Shown here: positions 8,875 through 16,632 of the stretch, in pieces
Layout of the letters: each line of letters begins with the position of its first letter
Numbering within the stretch: the stretch's first letter is position 1
DNA from: Enterocloster aldenensis
Lineage (GTDB): Bacteria > Bacillota > Clostridia > Lachnospirales > Lachnospiraceae
NCBI RefSeq assembly: GCF_003434055.1
Contig: NZ_QVEX01000002.1
Coordinates: 361,324-425,323 of the forward strand
DNA length: 64,000 nt
Direction: 5' to 3'
Notes under the pieces: generated by a model
The model's input: the letters and a program-made list of their open reading frames with translations, nothing else
Databases searched by the model: none
Told to the model about the DNA's origin: nothing
Made by a program: the position numbers and the translations under genes

Positions 8875-10549
8875 TGTCCCCTACCTCCCCTCTGAGCCAG
8901 CTCTGTACCAGCTTGGCCGCTATCTGTGGATTCTGATCCACGAATTCCCCTATGTTCTGTTTCAGCTTCAGGCTGTGCTGCATCCTGAGATTGAGGATTT
9001 CCTCATTGCGCTCCATCTCAGCATTCTCCGCCTGCATCTGAAGCCCTGCCTCGGTATTAAGTACATTGACGGGAGGAGCTTCTGTCTCAGGCGCCCTGGT
9101 TTCCTCCTCCACAGCGTACATGCCAGGGGAATCCACATACCCATCCGTCTTCCTGCGTCTGAGCCTCCTCTCCATAAACAGCAGCAAAAGGAGCAGGAGA
9201 ATCAGGACTCCGCCAGCTATCATGGCTATCACGATGGGAAGAGGCAGACCTTCATCCTTAGTCTGAGGCTGTTCAGGCGGGGCAATTACCGGCACCACAT
9301 CCTGGGACGGCGCCCTTACAATGGTAATGCTCTGATTGGCCCGGTCCCGGGGAATGCCCGCGGAATCAGCCACCAGGTTAATCAGCTGGTTATTGGTCAC
9401 CGTGGCGGTATCCTCTGTATTGATTACAATACCCACGGTTGCGTTTTCCAGCACGCCCGGGTCCACCTGGCGCTGTTCCTTTACCGAATTGTAAAGCCAT
9501 TCCCTGGTGGCGCTGCTGTTGCTGTAGCTGTCCGCTATGGCCTGGGTGTTATCCTGGTTGGTATAGCGCGGGGTATCCGCATTGGCGTCAGCTCCCGCCA
9601 CGCCCCCGGCCCCCTGGTCCGAGGCCGCCGAATTCTCATTGATGGTATCTTCCCTGTTAAGGAGTCCTGTTTTATCCTGCTCATTTATCTTTTCCGGCGT
9701 GCTGTACTGTGTGTTCTCCTGTATCAGCCGCTCCATATTCAGGGTTCCCTTTACCGATACAGCCACATTACCTGGTCCGTACAGCTTTTCCAGCACACGT
9801 CGCACATTGATGCTGATATTATTCTCAATCAGGCTGGTAAGGGCTGTCAGGTCCTTGGCGCTGCCAAAGGCATCCTCACCCGCAGCGCTGCCCCCTACCT
9901 CCATCATTGTGTCCGCGTCAAAAACAGCCACATTAGTGAAATTCAATCCTCTCACCGACCTGGCTATCAGGTTCTTGATTGCCGCTGCCTTACTGTCGTT
10001 CAGGCCCTGCCCCGCCTCCATGGTAACAACCACGGAAGCAGACGCATCCGTGTTGGTGTTATCCTGAAGGGCGTATTTCTGCTCCGCCGCTTCTGCGATG
10101 GTTACCTTGGCGTCCTGTACGCCTTCAAACAGGCGGATCTGCGCTCCCAGCCTGTCCTGTAAGTCATACAGGGTATACTGTTTCTTATCTGACTCCGTTG
10201 TCATAAGCCCTGCGTTGCTGCGGTACATATCATATGTAAAGCCGCTTTTGGGATACCCCTTGCTGAGAAGCTCGGCCCTGGTCTGGTCTGCCCTTACCGC
10301 AGGAACGCGGATGGCCCCATCCTTGTCATAAAAGCGGTAGTCAATCCCTTCCTCCTGTAAAAGGGCCACCACCTCCTGGGCCTCCTCCTGGTTAAGGCCT
10401 GTAAACAGCGTGCTGTAATCCGTGTTCGTCCCCAATTCCAGAACCAACACCGCAATAATGGCAATTGCAGCAGTCCCTCCTGCAATTGCCATAAGCATTT
10501 TTCTTGACTTGTCTGATAGATTCTGCCAATGTTCTTTTAATTTCTGCAT
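8843..10549 (-). CDS. fliF: Flagellar MS-ring protein FliF
   Basis: FliF forms the membrane MS ring on which the motor is built. The 568-residue product has a membrane helix near residues 20-40 (MLMAIAGGTAAIAIIAVLVL) and the YscJ/FliF ring-building domain (DYSTLFTGLNQEEAQEVVAL). A second helix lies near residue 440 (LPIVIAMIAGGVLILLLLLL), followed by a cytoplasmic tail that binds FliG. The tail ends AAKLVQSWLRGE, the FliG-binding motif. It begins 35 nt after the fliE stop. The ribosome site is weak (GGCTGG). Confidence 0.97.
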   Translation of the reverse strand: MQKLKEHWQNLSDKSRKMLMAIAGGTAAIAIIAVLVLELGTNTDYSTLFTGLNQEEAQEVVALLQEEGIDYRFYDKDGAIRVPAVRADQTRAELLSKGYPKSGFTYDMYRSNAGLMTTESDKKQYTLYDLQDRLGAQIRLFEGVQDAKVTIAEAAEQKYALQDNTNTDASASVVVTMEAGQGLNDSKAAAIKNLIARSVRGLNFTNVAVFDADTMMEVGGSAAGEDAFGSAKDLTALTSLIENNISINVRRVLEKLYGPGNVAVSVKGTLNMERLIQENTQYSTPEKINEQDKTGLLNREDTINENSAASDQGAGGVAGADANADTPRYTNQDNTQAIADSYSNSSATREWLYNSVKEQRQVDPGVLENATVGIVINTEDTATVTNNQLINLVADSAGIPRDRANQSITIVRAPSQDVVPVIAPPEQPQTKDEGLPLPIVIAMIAGGVLILLLLLLLFMERRLRRRKTDGYVDSPGMYAVEEETRAPETEAPPVNVLNTEAGLQMQAENAEMERNEEILNLRMQHSLKLKQNIGEFVDQNPQIAAKLVQSWLRGEVGDIAGNRRRKER

Positions 10550-10584
10550 GTTAATCCAGCCTTTTGCTTTTGTTTATGTAAAAA

Positions 10585-10902
10585 TCAGACATTCATCTTC
10601 ATCAGCTCGCCGTATGATTCCATGGCCTTATTCCGCAGGGAAATCATCACCTCAAGGCTCAGCGCAGCCTTTGCCTCTGCTATGGGAAGTGAATGCGCGT
10701 CATCCAGTTGTCCTGTAGCCAGCAGGTATTGTTTCGTCTCCACATCCTTTTGGGTGTTATAAACCTGGCCAACCACATTCTTAAGCACATCCTTAAATAT
10801 CGGTGTCTCTGATGAAGAAGCTGCGTTTCCCTTTGCAGAGGACAACTCACGTATGGGTTCCCACTCTTTCATTAATGTTATGAACGATGTTCCTGTTTCC
10901 AT
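10585..10902 (-). CDS. fliE: Flagellar hook-basal body protein FliE
   Basis: FliE links the MS ring to the rod. The 105-residue protein has the family pattern: a variable N-terminus, then SSSETPIFKDVLKNVVGQVY and the conserved AKAALSLEVMISLRNKAMES. The C-terminus ESYGELMKMNV is the usual FliE ending. The start has a GGGAAGGG site. It normally follows flgC; here the upstream neighbour is flgB with only 67 nt between. Confidence 0.93.
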   Translation of the reverse strand: METGTSFITLMKEWEPIRELSSAKGNAASSSETPIFKDVLKNVVGQVYNTQKDVETKQYLLATGQLDDAHSLPIAEAKAALSLEVMISLRNKAMESYGELMKMNV

Positions 10903-10969
10903 ATTCTTTTCCCTTCCCTGTCCCGGGGTCTGTCTGAAAATCCATTCCCCGTTCCCTTAATCCGTGCCG

Positions 10970-11359
10970 TTAAAATGCCTTCGCAGCATTGCGCAGGCGC
11001 GTGATATCGTTACTGATGGAACTGACCATATACTGATACTCATAAGCGGCGCGGACCAGCTCCACCTGCTCCTGGTCCATGTCCACGTTATTGCCGTCCA
11101 GACGGCTGGACTCGGTCCAGGTAGTCCGCAGCCTGGCCCGCACCCCGTCAATGGCCCTGGAGACCGCCAGCGGATTATCCATTTCCTTCCCGGCGCCCTG
11201 GAGTCTGCGTATCAGTTCGTCTTCAAACGTCACCTGCTGCGACTTGAATCCAGGCGTATCATCATTGGCTATATTATTAAGCGTTATGGTCTGTCTGCCC
11301 CACAGATAATCCAGCACCTTTTCCGTAAGCGCGATTCCATTTCCATAAAATCCTGACAT
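10970..11359 (-). CDS. flgB: Flagellar basal-body rod protein FlgB
   Basis: FlgB is a proximal rod subunit. The 129-residue product (MSGFYGNGIALTEKVLDYLW) has the FlgB core LNNIANDDTPGFKSQQVTFE and the C-terminal helix (DQEQVELVRAAYEYQYMVSS then DITRLRNAAKAF). The reading frame is open further upstream, but GGAG eight nt before 11359 and the family N-terminus fix this start. FlgC is a close relative; the absence of its AGSGLTAQ-type N-terminus and of its usual C-terminus supports FlgB. No flgC follows it. Confidence 0.9.
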   Translation of the reverse strand: MSGFYGNGIALTEKVLDYLWGRQTITLNNIANDDTPGFKSQQVTFEDELIRRLQGAGKEMDNPLAVSRAIDGVRARLRTTWTESSRLDGNNVDMDQEQVELVRAAYEYQYMVSSISNDITRLRNAAKAF

Positions 11360-11399
11360 CTTTCGTACTCCTTTTTTCATGACAAACAGGCAGGGAAAC

Positions 11400-11576
11400 C
11401 TAAATCTCACGATTCCCCTGCCCGGGTTCCATTTGAGTCCAGTTCTTTCTTCCGGCATTTTTTTCCGCAACATCTGCCACTTGAACCATCATCAGAAAGT
11501 ATTGCTGATTGATAGGTGAAAGCTGCCTGAAAATCATAGCCATCTCTTCAGACCTTGACTTTTCCATATTATTCAT
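11400..11576 (-). CDS. Small SinI-like protein heading the flagellar operon
   Basis: A 58-codon reading frame with ATG at 11576 and an AAAGGAG site directly upstream. The product starts MNNMEKSRSEEMAMIFRQLS and continues PINQQYFLMMVQVADVAEKN. The segment F-x-Q-L-x-P-x-x-Q-x-Y-x-L-x-M matches the C-terminal module of the divergent XRE regulator (LFSQLLPDTQDYLLIM) but has no DNA-binding domain. It is the first gene after the flagellar promoter, 40 nt before flgB. A small antagonist sharing the regulator's oligomerisation helix, as SinI does with SinR, is the natural inference. The SinI sequence itself is not visibly similar. Confidence 0.7.
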   Translation of the reverse strand: MNNMEKSRSEEMAMIFRQLSPINQQYFLMMVQVADVAEKNAGRKNWTQMEPGQGNREI

Positions 11577-11621
11577 ATCACTCCTTTATATGGTTTCAAA
11601 CAGATGTTTTTTATTGCCTTT

Positions 11622-11639
11622 GTGATATTACAATATCAC
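11622..11639. promoter_or_regulatory. 18-bp palindrome over the flagellar -10 (probable operator)
   Basis: GTGATATT-AC-AATATCAC is a perfect inverted repeat with a 2-nt centre. It covers the -10 element (11630-11635) of the promoter for the minus-strand flagellar operon. A related half, GTGATAT, lies on the -10 of the divergent XRE gene at 11807-11813. The position is that of a repressor site; the XRE protein is the obvious candidate to bind both. Confidence 0.65.
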
Positions 11640-11658
11640 TAAATTAATAAAAAATCAA
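11630..11658 (-). promoter_or_regulatory. SigA-type promoter of the flagellar operon
   Basis: On the minus strand TTGATT (11653-11658) and TATTGT (11630-11635) are separated by exactly 17 nt in an AT-rich stretch. About 50 nt separate the -10 from the start of the 58-residue gene. No SigD-type (TAAA/GCCGATAT) promoter was seen, which fits an early-class operon. Confidence 0.6.
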
Positions 11659-11788
11659 TTAGAATATGACATAATTATCAAAAAAATACTATTTTTCACC
11701 AATCTGCGAGAAATTTGTCACCGAAAAAAGCAGGGAAAAGATTTGGATGTTTTTAGACATTATGGGATATGACGTTAATTTATAAACC

Positions 11789-11816
11789 TTGTATTTTATT
11801 AATCCTGTGATATGAT
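11789..11816 (+). promoter_or_regulatory. Probable promoter of the XRE regulator, long leader
   Basis: TTGTAT (11789-11794), 16 nt, then TATGAT (11811-11816). The GTGATAT half-site at 11807-11813 overlaps the -10, suggesting autoregulation. If used, it gives a leader of about 235 nt before the GTG at 12058. That leader has a TAGAAT-N10-ATTCTA inverted repeat at 11821-11842 and a small GGCTG/CAGCC hairpin at 11861-11876, and nothing else I can name. Confidence 0.45.
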
Positions 11817-12057
11817 AATATAGAATAATCATATAGATTCTATTACATTGCAGCTGAGCCGGCTGTAAAATCAGCCAAACGGTATTAAAATACTATAAAT
11901 GTATACTTTAAAATCATGTTTGGTATGTTCAAATCTGCTTTTTTGGTTTATCATAGGGATATGCGCCCCCTACTTGGCAGAATGATTTTCTACTCAAAAG
12001 AGAACGGTAAGCGGCCAGGCAGAAACAGCTACATGTAAACAGAAATGAGGTAAACTC

Positions 12058-12423
12058 GTGCTTCAGCGTTTAAAGCAGGTAAGAAAGGCCCTTGGGTACA
12101 CACAGACAGAATTTGCAAAATTTTTAGGAATAACACAGACCTCTTATTCCATGATTGAAAACGGCATACGTCCTTTATCCGACAAATATGTCCGCATCAT
12201 CTGTATCACATTCAATGTATCAGAACCATATTTGGTAAGTGGACAAGGAGAAATGTTTGTATCTTCTCCTCATAAAAAAGAACTTTTGGATTTGTTTTCC
12301 CAACTGCTGCCGGACACACAGGACTATCTCCTGATCATGGCAAAAGAACTTCTGAAAATGCAGCAGAAAATACTTAAATGCGCAAGTCCCCATGAGGATG
12401 ACACCAACGGGAAAGAATCATAA
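12058..12423 (+). CDS. XRE-family transcriptional regulator (SinR-like layout)
   Basis: A 121-residue protein with an N-terminal Cro/CI helix-turn-helix at about residues 5-60 (RKALGYTQTEFAKFLGITQT then SYSMIENGIRPLSDKYVRII). A linker and a C-terminal helical module follow (KKELLDLFSQLLPDTQDYLL). Start is GTG at 12058 with GAGG eight nt upstream. It is divergent from the flagellar operon, and palindromes overlap both promoters. Local repression of motility and of itself is the simplest inference. The C-terminal module is also found alone in the small protein at 11400-11576. Confidence 0.85.
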   Translation: MLQRLKQVRKALGYTQTEFAKFLGITQTSYSMIENGIRPLSDKYVRIICITFNVSEPYLVSGQGEMFVSSPHKKELLDLFSQLLPDTQDYLLIMAKELLKMQQKILKCASPHEDDTNGKES

Positions 12424-12584
12424 GATTCATACTTTAAATGACTCATGATTAAAATGACCCATGCATTTAATCAATATAAATATGACCTTTACATGTTACA
12501 ATATCGTTGCAGACCGACAAACACCCTCCCAACCTTATGAACGGACTGAGAAAAGCCTTACCATTCATTTTTCAGCCAGTTAAA

Positions 12585-12609
12585 AGGCCGCAACAATAAG
12601 TCGCGGCCT
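12585..12609 (-). terminator. Hairpin downstream of the cas/debris region
   Basis: AGGCCGC, an 11-nt loop, then GCGGCCT (7 GC-rich pairs). On the minus strand it is followed by TTTTAAC. It would end minus-strand transcription from the cas operon and debris. The short T run makes it weak. Confidence 0.5.
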
Positions 12610-12628
12610 GGGCCCTTCTCAAAACTCC

Positions 12629-12847
12629 TTAAATTGTCTCCCCTTTCAGAATCCCCATCATATGTGCGTGGACCCTTTTTCCGCAGGTACCGTCCGGATT
12701 AGCGGCCATTGTCTCCAGCTCCTTCATCTGACGTGTCCTTGCCTCCTTGAGTTTTCCCTCTGTCAATGTATTCATTAAACCCTTAGGGGAGAAAATGCGG
12801 CTACCATAGCAGAAGAATCCATATTTCCTCTCGTTTTTCAAATCCAT
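12629..12847 (-). CDS. Small hypothetical protein
   Basis: A 72-residue reading frame with AAGG just before the ATG. The product (MDLKNERKYGFFCYGSRIFS ... KEARTRQMKELETMAANPD) is not recognised. It is basic, has no membrane segment, and ends HAHMMGILKGETI. It lies between a degraded oxidoreductase fragment and a hairpin, so it may itself be the tail of a broken gene. Existence as a real gene is uncertain. Confidence 0.35.
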   Translation of the reverse strand: MDLKNERKYGFFCYGSRIFSPKGLMNTLTEGKLKEARTRQMKELETMAANPDGTCGKRVHAHMMGILKGETI

Positions 12848-12859
12848 CCTTCCCTGTGG

Positions 12860-13134
12860 TCAGCCGCCCATCACCGGTTCTCCCACTGCCTTCTCCTCTG
12901 TACCATAAACGCCTCGATAAAGGACATGGGGTTTCTCACACAGCACGTGGACTCCTTGTTCCAGGGCCCGCTTTGCGTAATCCTAGTGAGTCTCATGGGG
13001 CAATACGCCCCGTGCCGATGATGCCTGTCTTCACAATCCTGAAGCGGTTCTTGCGCAGCTGGGTAGACGAAACATCCGCAGTCCGGTCCAGATATACCAC
13101 ATTGAATAACGCCTTAAGATAATCAAAGGCCCCA
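12860..13134 (-). pseudogene. Remnant of a nucleotidyltransferase / Gfo-Idh-MocA oxidoreductase fusion
   Basis: The minus strand encodes FDYLKALFNVVYLDRTADVS followed by STQLRKNRFRIV, like the C-terminal end of a TagD-type glycerol-3-phosphate cytidylyltransferase. It runs directly into KTGIIGTGRIA, the start of a Gfo/Idh/MocA oxidoreductase Rossmann fold, and then hits a stop (12993-12995). Shortly after, in another frame, YAKRALEQGVHVLCEKP appears, the well-known motif about 70 residues further into that fold. It ends at a stop at 12860. Most of the protein is deleted. I know such fusions from cell-surface polysaccharide loci. The fragment sits exactly where cas4-cas1-cas2 would be expected. 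Confidence 0.75.
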
Positions 13135-13153
13135 TGATTTCATCCGCATAAAC

Positions 13154-13984
13154 CTAAATCAGCTCTGTCACCCGTACCCCATCGGGCAGCTCCTTTAAGC
13201 AGCAGGCATCCCCGCTGCCCTGGCTCTGTATGTCCAGCAATTCAAAAATTTTGTGGATTGGCACACAGGCATGATGCTCCGGCTGCTCAAACCAGTATAG
13301 TCTGCATACTGCCATGGAGCCGGCCGGTCTGGCACAGGACTCATCGTTTTCAAAAATGGTGGCAAGGGCCTTTTTAAGAATTTCCACATCCTCATCACTG
13401 ACCCCATTCTTGTCCGCATAAAATGGGTTGACCGAGCCTTTTACCACATACAGGCCCTGTTCCACAATGCTCTTTGACCCCATGGTGTCGGAGGATTTGC
13501 CTTTGGCGCTGCCTTTGTCCTCACCGTTTGTGCTCTTGGTGATATGGATATCCTTAATCACCACCGGCTCCACGGATGTGCCATGGCATATGGTCACGGC
13601 GCCGTGGACAGAAGCACTGGCAGCGGCCCTGACCCCGGAAAAAGCAAAAATCTGTCCAAACAGCCGCACATCCAGCCAGGTCCCGCAAGCCATGCGCAGA
13701 CCTTCTTTCTGTGTCTTTCCATCCCTGAGGGCATCATAAATGTCCTTTCTGGCAGCCAGGCGTTGTGCCAGGGAACCGTATCCGTCCACGCAAAGGCTGT
13801 CAGACTGGACAAACACAGGCAGTCCCATGTGGATGAACCGGTTGCGTATTTTGCGTCGGATGCATTCTCCTGTTACTTCCCCGTATCCATTGTCGTTGGT
13901 TCTTGGTCGGTTTCCTTCCAGTGGATCTCCGTTTGGGTTTGCATTGTCCACCCTGAATACCATGATGAAATCCTGTCTGTTCAT
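13154..13984 (-). CDS. cas7c: Type I-C CRISPR backbone protein Cas7c (Csd2)
   Basis: Cas7c polymerises along the crRNA in the type I-C Cascade complex. The 276-residue protein begins MNRQDFIMVFRVDNANPNGD and has PLEGNRPRTNDNGYGEVTGE, the Csd2 N-terminus. The family GTWLDVRLFGQIFAFSG and VKGSVNPFYAD segments follow. The frame is open 12 codons further up, but the start at 13984, four nt after the cas8c stop with a GGG-rich site, fits the family. Length is normal and no frameshift is seen, so the gene looks intact although its neighbours downstream are debris. Confidence 0.92.
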   Translation of the reverse strand: MNRQDFIMVFRVDNANPNGDPLEGNRPRTNDNGYGEVTGECIRRKIRNRFIHMGLPVFVQSDSLCVDGYGSLAQRLAARKDIYDALRDGKTQKEGLRMACGTWLDVRLFGQIFAFSGVRAAASASVHGAVTICHGTSVEPVVIKDIHITKSTNGEDKGSAKGKSSDTMGSKSIVEQGLYVVKGSVNPFYADKNGVSDEDVEILKKALATIFENDESCARPAGSMAVCRLYWFEQPEHHACVPIHKIFELLDIQSQGSGDACCLKELPDGVRVTELI

Positions 13985-13988
13985 AAAT

Positions 13989-15869
13989 CTATCCCTTTTC
14001 CTTCCTGACTGCGTAATCATACTGTATAAAAGATAGCTGCTGGGAACTGAACCCTGTCAAGTAGGAGGTTCCCAACGGTCCATCGGTATCATCCTGCCCT
14101 GGGAGCAAGTCTTCCACCTGATCCATAAGCCTGCACGCATACTGCCCCCGTTTCATCCGGCTGATTTCGTTAATGTATGGAATAAGCCGTTTCCGAATCA
14201 TCCCCCAATATCTCCCCGGCGCGCATGAAAACATCTGCATGTATCTGCACACGCCTGATATGCGCCCTTCCCTAACCCCCTGGAAATACAGCCGCTCAAT
14301 GTAATCGGCAATGGCCAGCAGACGGCCCCAAAGATAGCTGCGGTCTGTATTTAATCTGTCCGGCATGACGCCTTCCCCTGCCCCATCGCGGTTTAGGAGG
14401 GCGCACGTAACCTGCAGGACCAGGAGCCAATGGCTGCGCTCGCGGAACATGCAGGGATTCCCCGCCCGTCTGATGAGAGTGCCCATGATGTCTGAAGGCA
14501 TGGGCCGGCCTGATAAGATGACAGAAACCACACGGTTGACCTGGCGTGCAAATAATGTCTGGTCCATGACCGTGAGGGCGCCCCCATATTCGCTCCCATA
14601 AGCAGCAATCACCACATCCGGCACCGAGGGCGCGCCTGTATAGGTCCTACTTCCCGCCGCAAACTGCCAGATGGCAGTCCGGTGCCATTGCTTAAGCCGC
14701 TGATAGATAAGGCCCGCAGGCATTTCCGCATAATCGAGGATTGCCAGCCTGCCTTTATAATTCTGCTTATTGGGCGCATCCAGCAGCAGCATATGGTACA
14801 TCTTACGGTCCGTAAGGAATTCGGAAAAACACGCATCCAGATAGCTCTGGCAGGCTTCCATATCGGTATAAAACCTGTATTCATGTTTCCCACGGATATT
14901 AGGCGTGTCTGCAAACAGGTCAAATGCCAGTGGATTGCCGTCCCTATCCCAGCACACGCGGATATTGCTCCCAAACACACGACCCTGGCGTCTGATCATC
15001 CAGCTTAAGGCACAGTGGGCCTTATAACTTGTGACCAGGCCAATGTCCACCGCGTCGGTCTCTTCGCGGAACCAGTCCCTGGAAAAAACAATATTGCCGT
15101 TTTCATTGGAGGAAATAAGTTTGGCCCAGTCCGAACTTCCCCGGATGCCATTGGCATGTTTGCTGGTACAGACCGTATATTCTCCTGTTGCATAACAGAC
15201 ATCCCTTTTTCCATGCTCCATCACAAAGGCAGTGTAATAAGAAATCCAGCTTTGGAACAGTTCCCTGTTTTTCCATGTCTCTGCCACATATCCTTTACCT
15301 GCCTCCTGGTCCAGTACCCTGAACCTGACCACACAGGACAGGATATCCCTGCCAGCCACTTTCTTTTTCCCATCAATGGCCCCATCCTCCTCTGGTATGA
15401 TGACCTTGGCCGCAATCAGGTCGGAGGCTGTCTGCTTCCGGTTCAGGTATGACCTCACCGCTTCTAACTGAGGAACCGCGTAAGGGCTCAGGCTCCAGGC
15501 AGCAAGCAGCTGATCATGCGCCCTGTATCGCTTCTGTATATCCATGGCCATCTGCTTGTCCTGAAGGCAGGAATCCGCATCGCCCATAAGATACACCAGT
15601 TTGTCATTTAACGGATTAGGCGGCGGTTCCGGGCCGGACCGGCTGGATGAATCCACGGTAGAGGGCACAATCGTATATACCTCATCTTTTTTAACATCCA
15701 ACACACGCGCATCCAGAAAATGCCCCTGCATATCAATTGTCACGGTTATATGCGCGGCCAGATATGTGTGGAACAACGGCAGGAGAACTGCATCCGTATC
15801 CTCCCTCTGAACGCCAGCCATGGAAGCTTGACCGTCATATACCCTGGCCAGGCTTTGCAATACATTCAT
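13989..15869 (-). CDS. cas8c: Type I-C Cascade large subunit Cas8c (Csd1)
   Basis: Cas8c is the large subunit that recognises the PAM in type I-C interference. The 626-residue product begins MNVLQSLARVYDGQ and has the Csd1 features: an early strand set, a central segment (YKAHCALSWMIRRQGRVFG), and a long helical C-terminal part ending with the Csd1-like GTSYLTGFSSQQLSFIQYDY. The last motif (Y-L-x-G ... Q) is typical. GGAGGGG precedes the ATG and only three nt separate it from the cas5 stop. No internal stop is seen. Confidence 0.92.
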   Translation of the reverse strand: MNVLQSLARVYDGQASMAGVQREDTDAVLLPLFHTYLAAHITVTIDMQGHFLDARVLDVKKDEVYTIVPSTVDSSSRSGPEPPPNPLNDKLVYLMGDADSCLQDKQMAMDIQKRYRAHDQLLAAWSLSPYAVPQLEAVRSYLNRKQTASDLIAAKVIIPEEDGAIDGKKKVAGRDILSCVVRFRVLDQEAGKGYVAETWKNRELFQSWISYYTAFVMEHGKRDVCYATGEYTVCTSKHANGIRGSSDWAKLISSNENGNIVFSRDWFREETDAVDIGLVTSYKAHCALSWMIRRQGRVFGSNIRVCWDRDGNPLAFDLFADTPNIRGKHEYRFYTDMEACQSYLDACFSEFLTDRKMYHMLLLDAPNKQNYKGRLAILDYAEMPAGLIYQRLKQWHRTAIWQFAAGSRTYTGAPSVPDVVIAAYGSEYGGALTVMDQTLFARQVNRVVSVILSGRPMPSDIMGTLIRRAGNPCMFRERSHWLLVLQVTCALLNRDGAGEGVMPDRLNTDRSYLWGRLLAIADYIERLYFQGVREGRISGVCRYMQMFSCAPGRYWGMIRKRLIPYINEISRMKRGQYACRLMDQVEDLLPGQDDTDGPLGTSYLTGFSSQQLSFIQYDYAVRKEKG

Positions 15870-15872
15870 CTG

Positions 15873-16529
15873 CTAATCCCCTCCTGCCCTGCATTTCCTG
15901 GTAATGCACGCTTCCTGGTCCGGGAAACGGATCACGCCCTGATTCATCCGGTAAGGCGCCAGACGGATTACGCCCTTTTCAAAATCCCTGCTGTGGACCA
16001 TAACCCCAAAGTCCATATCCACAGCGTCATAATAGCCTTCCCCCTCCCCAAAGGGACATGGCCTGACATATGCGTAGCATTCGGTGATTCCCAGGTGGAT
16101 AGGCAGCTTTCCTCCCCGCCTGAGCCACCGCAGCATGGATTCATAGTGCTTGGCAACGTTGCGGTCCGAGGCATACCGTTCACTTCCCCAGGCCATTTCA
16201 ACCTCAATCTGGTAACATATATCACGCAGGTAACTGTAATATGCCAAATCCTTCCCGCCGGTCTTATAAACAGGCAGAAGCTTGCTTCTTGACTGGTACT
16301 GGATGGGATTCAGGATGCGGATCCGCAGCGGTTTCCACTTAATGGACGGCTTCCAATAAATGCTTTCCGTCAATCCTGTAACAGCTGAACAGGTGGGAAC
16401 CGGATATGAATGCAGATCCCCGCCTGTTTTGGTCATGGGATTGGTAAATAGCGCATATTCACCTCTCACCTCATAGCATATCCTTGGCATGTCCCGTCCC
16501 TGAGAAGGGGTTGTCTTTTTATCTCTCAA
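15873..16529 (-). CDS. cas5c: Type I-C crRNA-processing protein Cas5c
   Basis: In type I-C, Cas5c replaces Cas6 as the endonuclease that cuts pre-crRNA and caps the Cascade 5' handle. The 218-residue protein has the Cas5 N-terminal fold (YEVRGEYALFTNPMTKTGGD), the PSIKWKPLRIRILNPIQYQS segment and a C-terminal LGITECYAYVRPC segment. The start is most likely TTG at 16529, five nt after AGGTG. It is the first gene of the cas set. Normally cas3 lies directly upstream; here there is only non-coding DNA for more than 800 bp. Confidence 0.9.
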   Translation of the reverse strand: MRDKKTTPSQGRDMPRICYEVRGEYALFTNPMTKTGGDLHSYPVPTCSAVTGLTESIYWKPSIKWKPLRIRILNPIQYQSRSKLLPVYKTGGKDLAYYSYLRDICYQIEVEMAWGSERYASDRNVAKHYESMLRWLRRGGKLPIHLGITECYAYVRPCPFGEGEGYYDAVDMDFGVMVHSRDFEKGVIRLAPYRMNQGVIRFPDQEACITRKCRAGGD

Positions 16530-16632
16530 AAAATCACCTCGTTAACCATCCGTGTGATTATCAGGATGGCATTATCTAACATATTTACCAGGACTAAACG
16601 GTTGGGATAGTCTTAGTTATGGTATTGTTCTG

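Noticed and set aside
8780..10162. A 460-codon open frame on the plus strand
   Set aside because: It is antisense to fliF and fliG, with no ribosome site and no recognisable domain.
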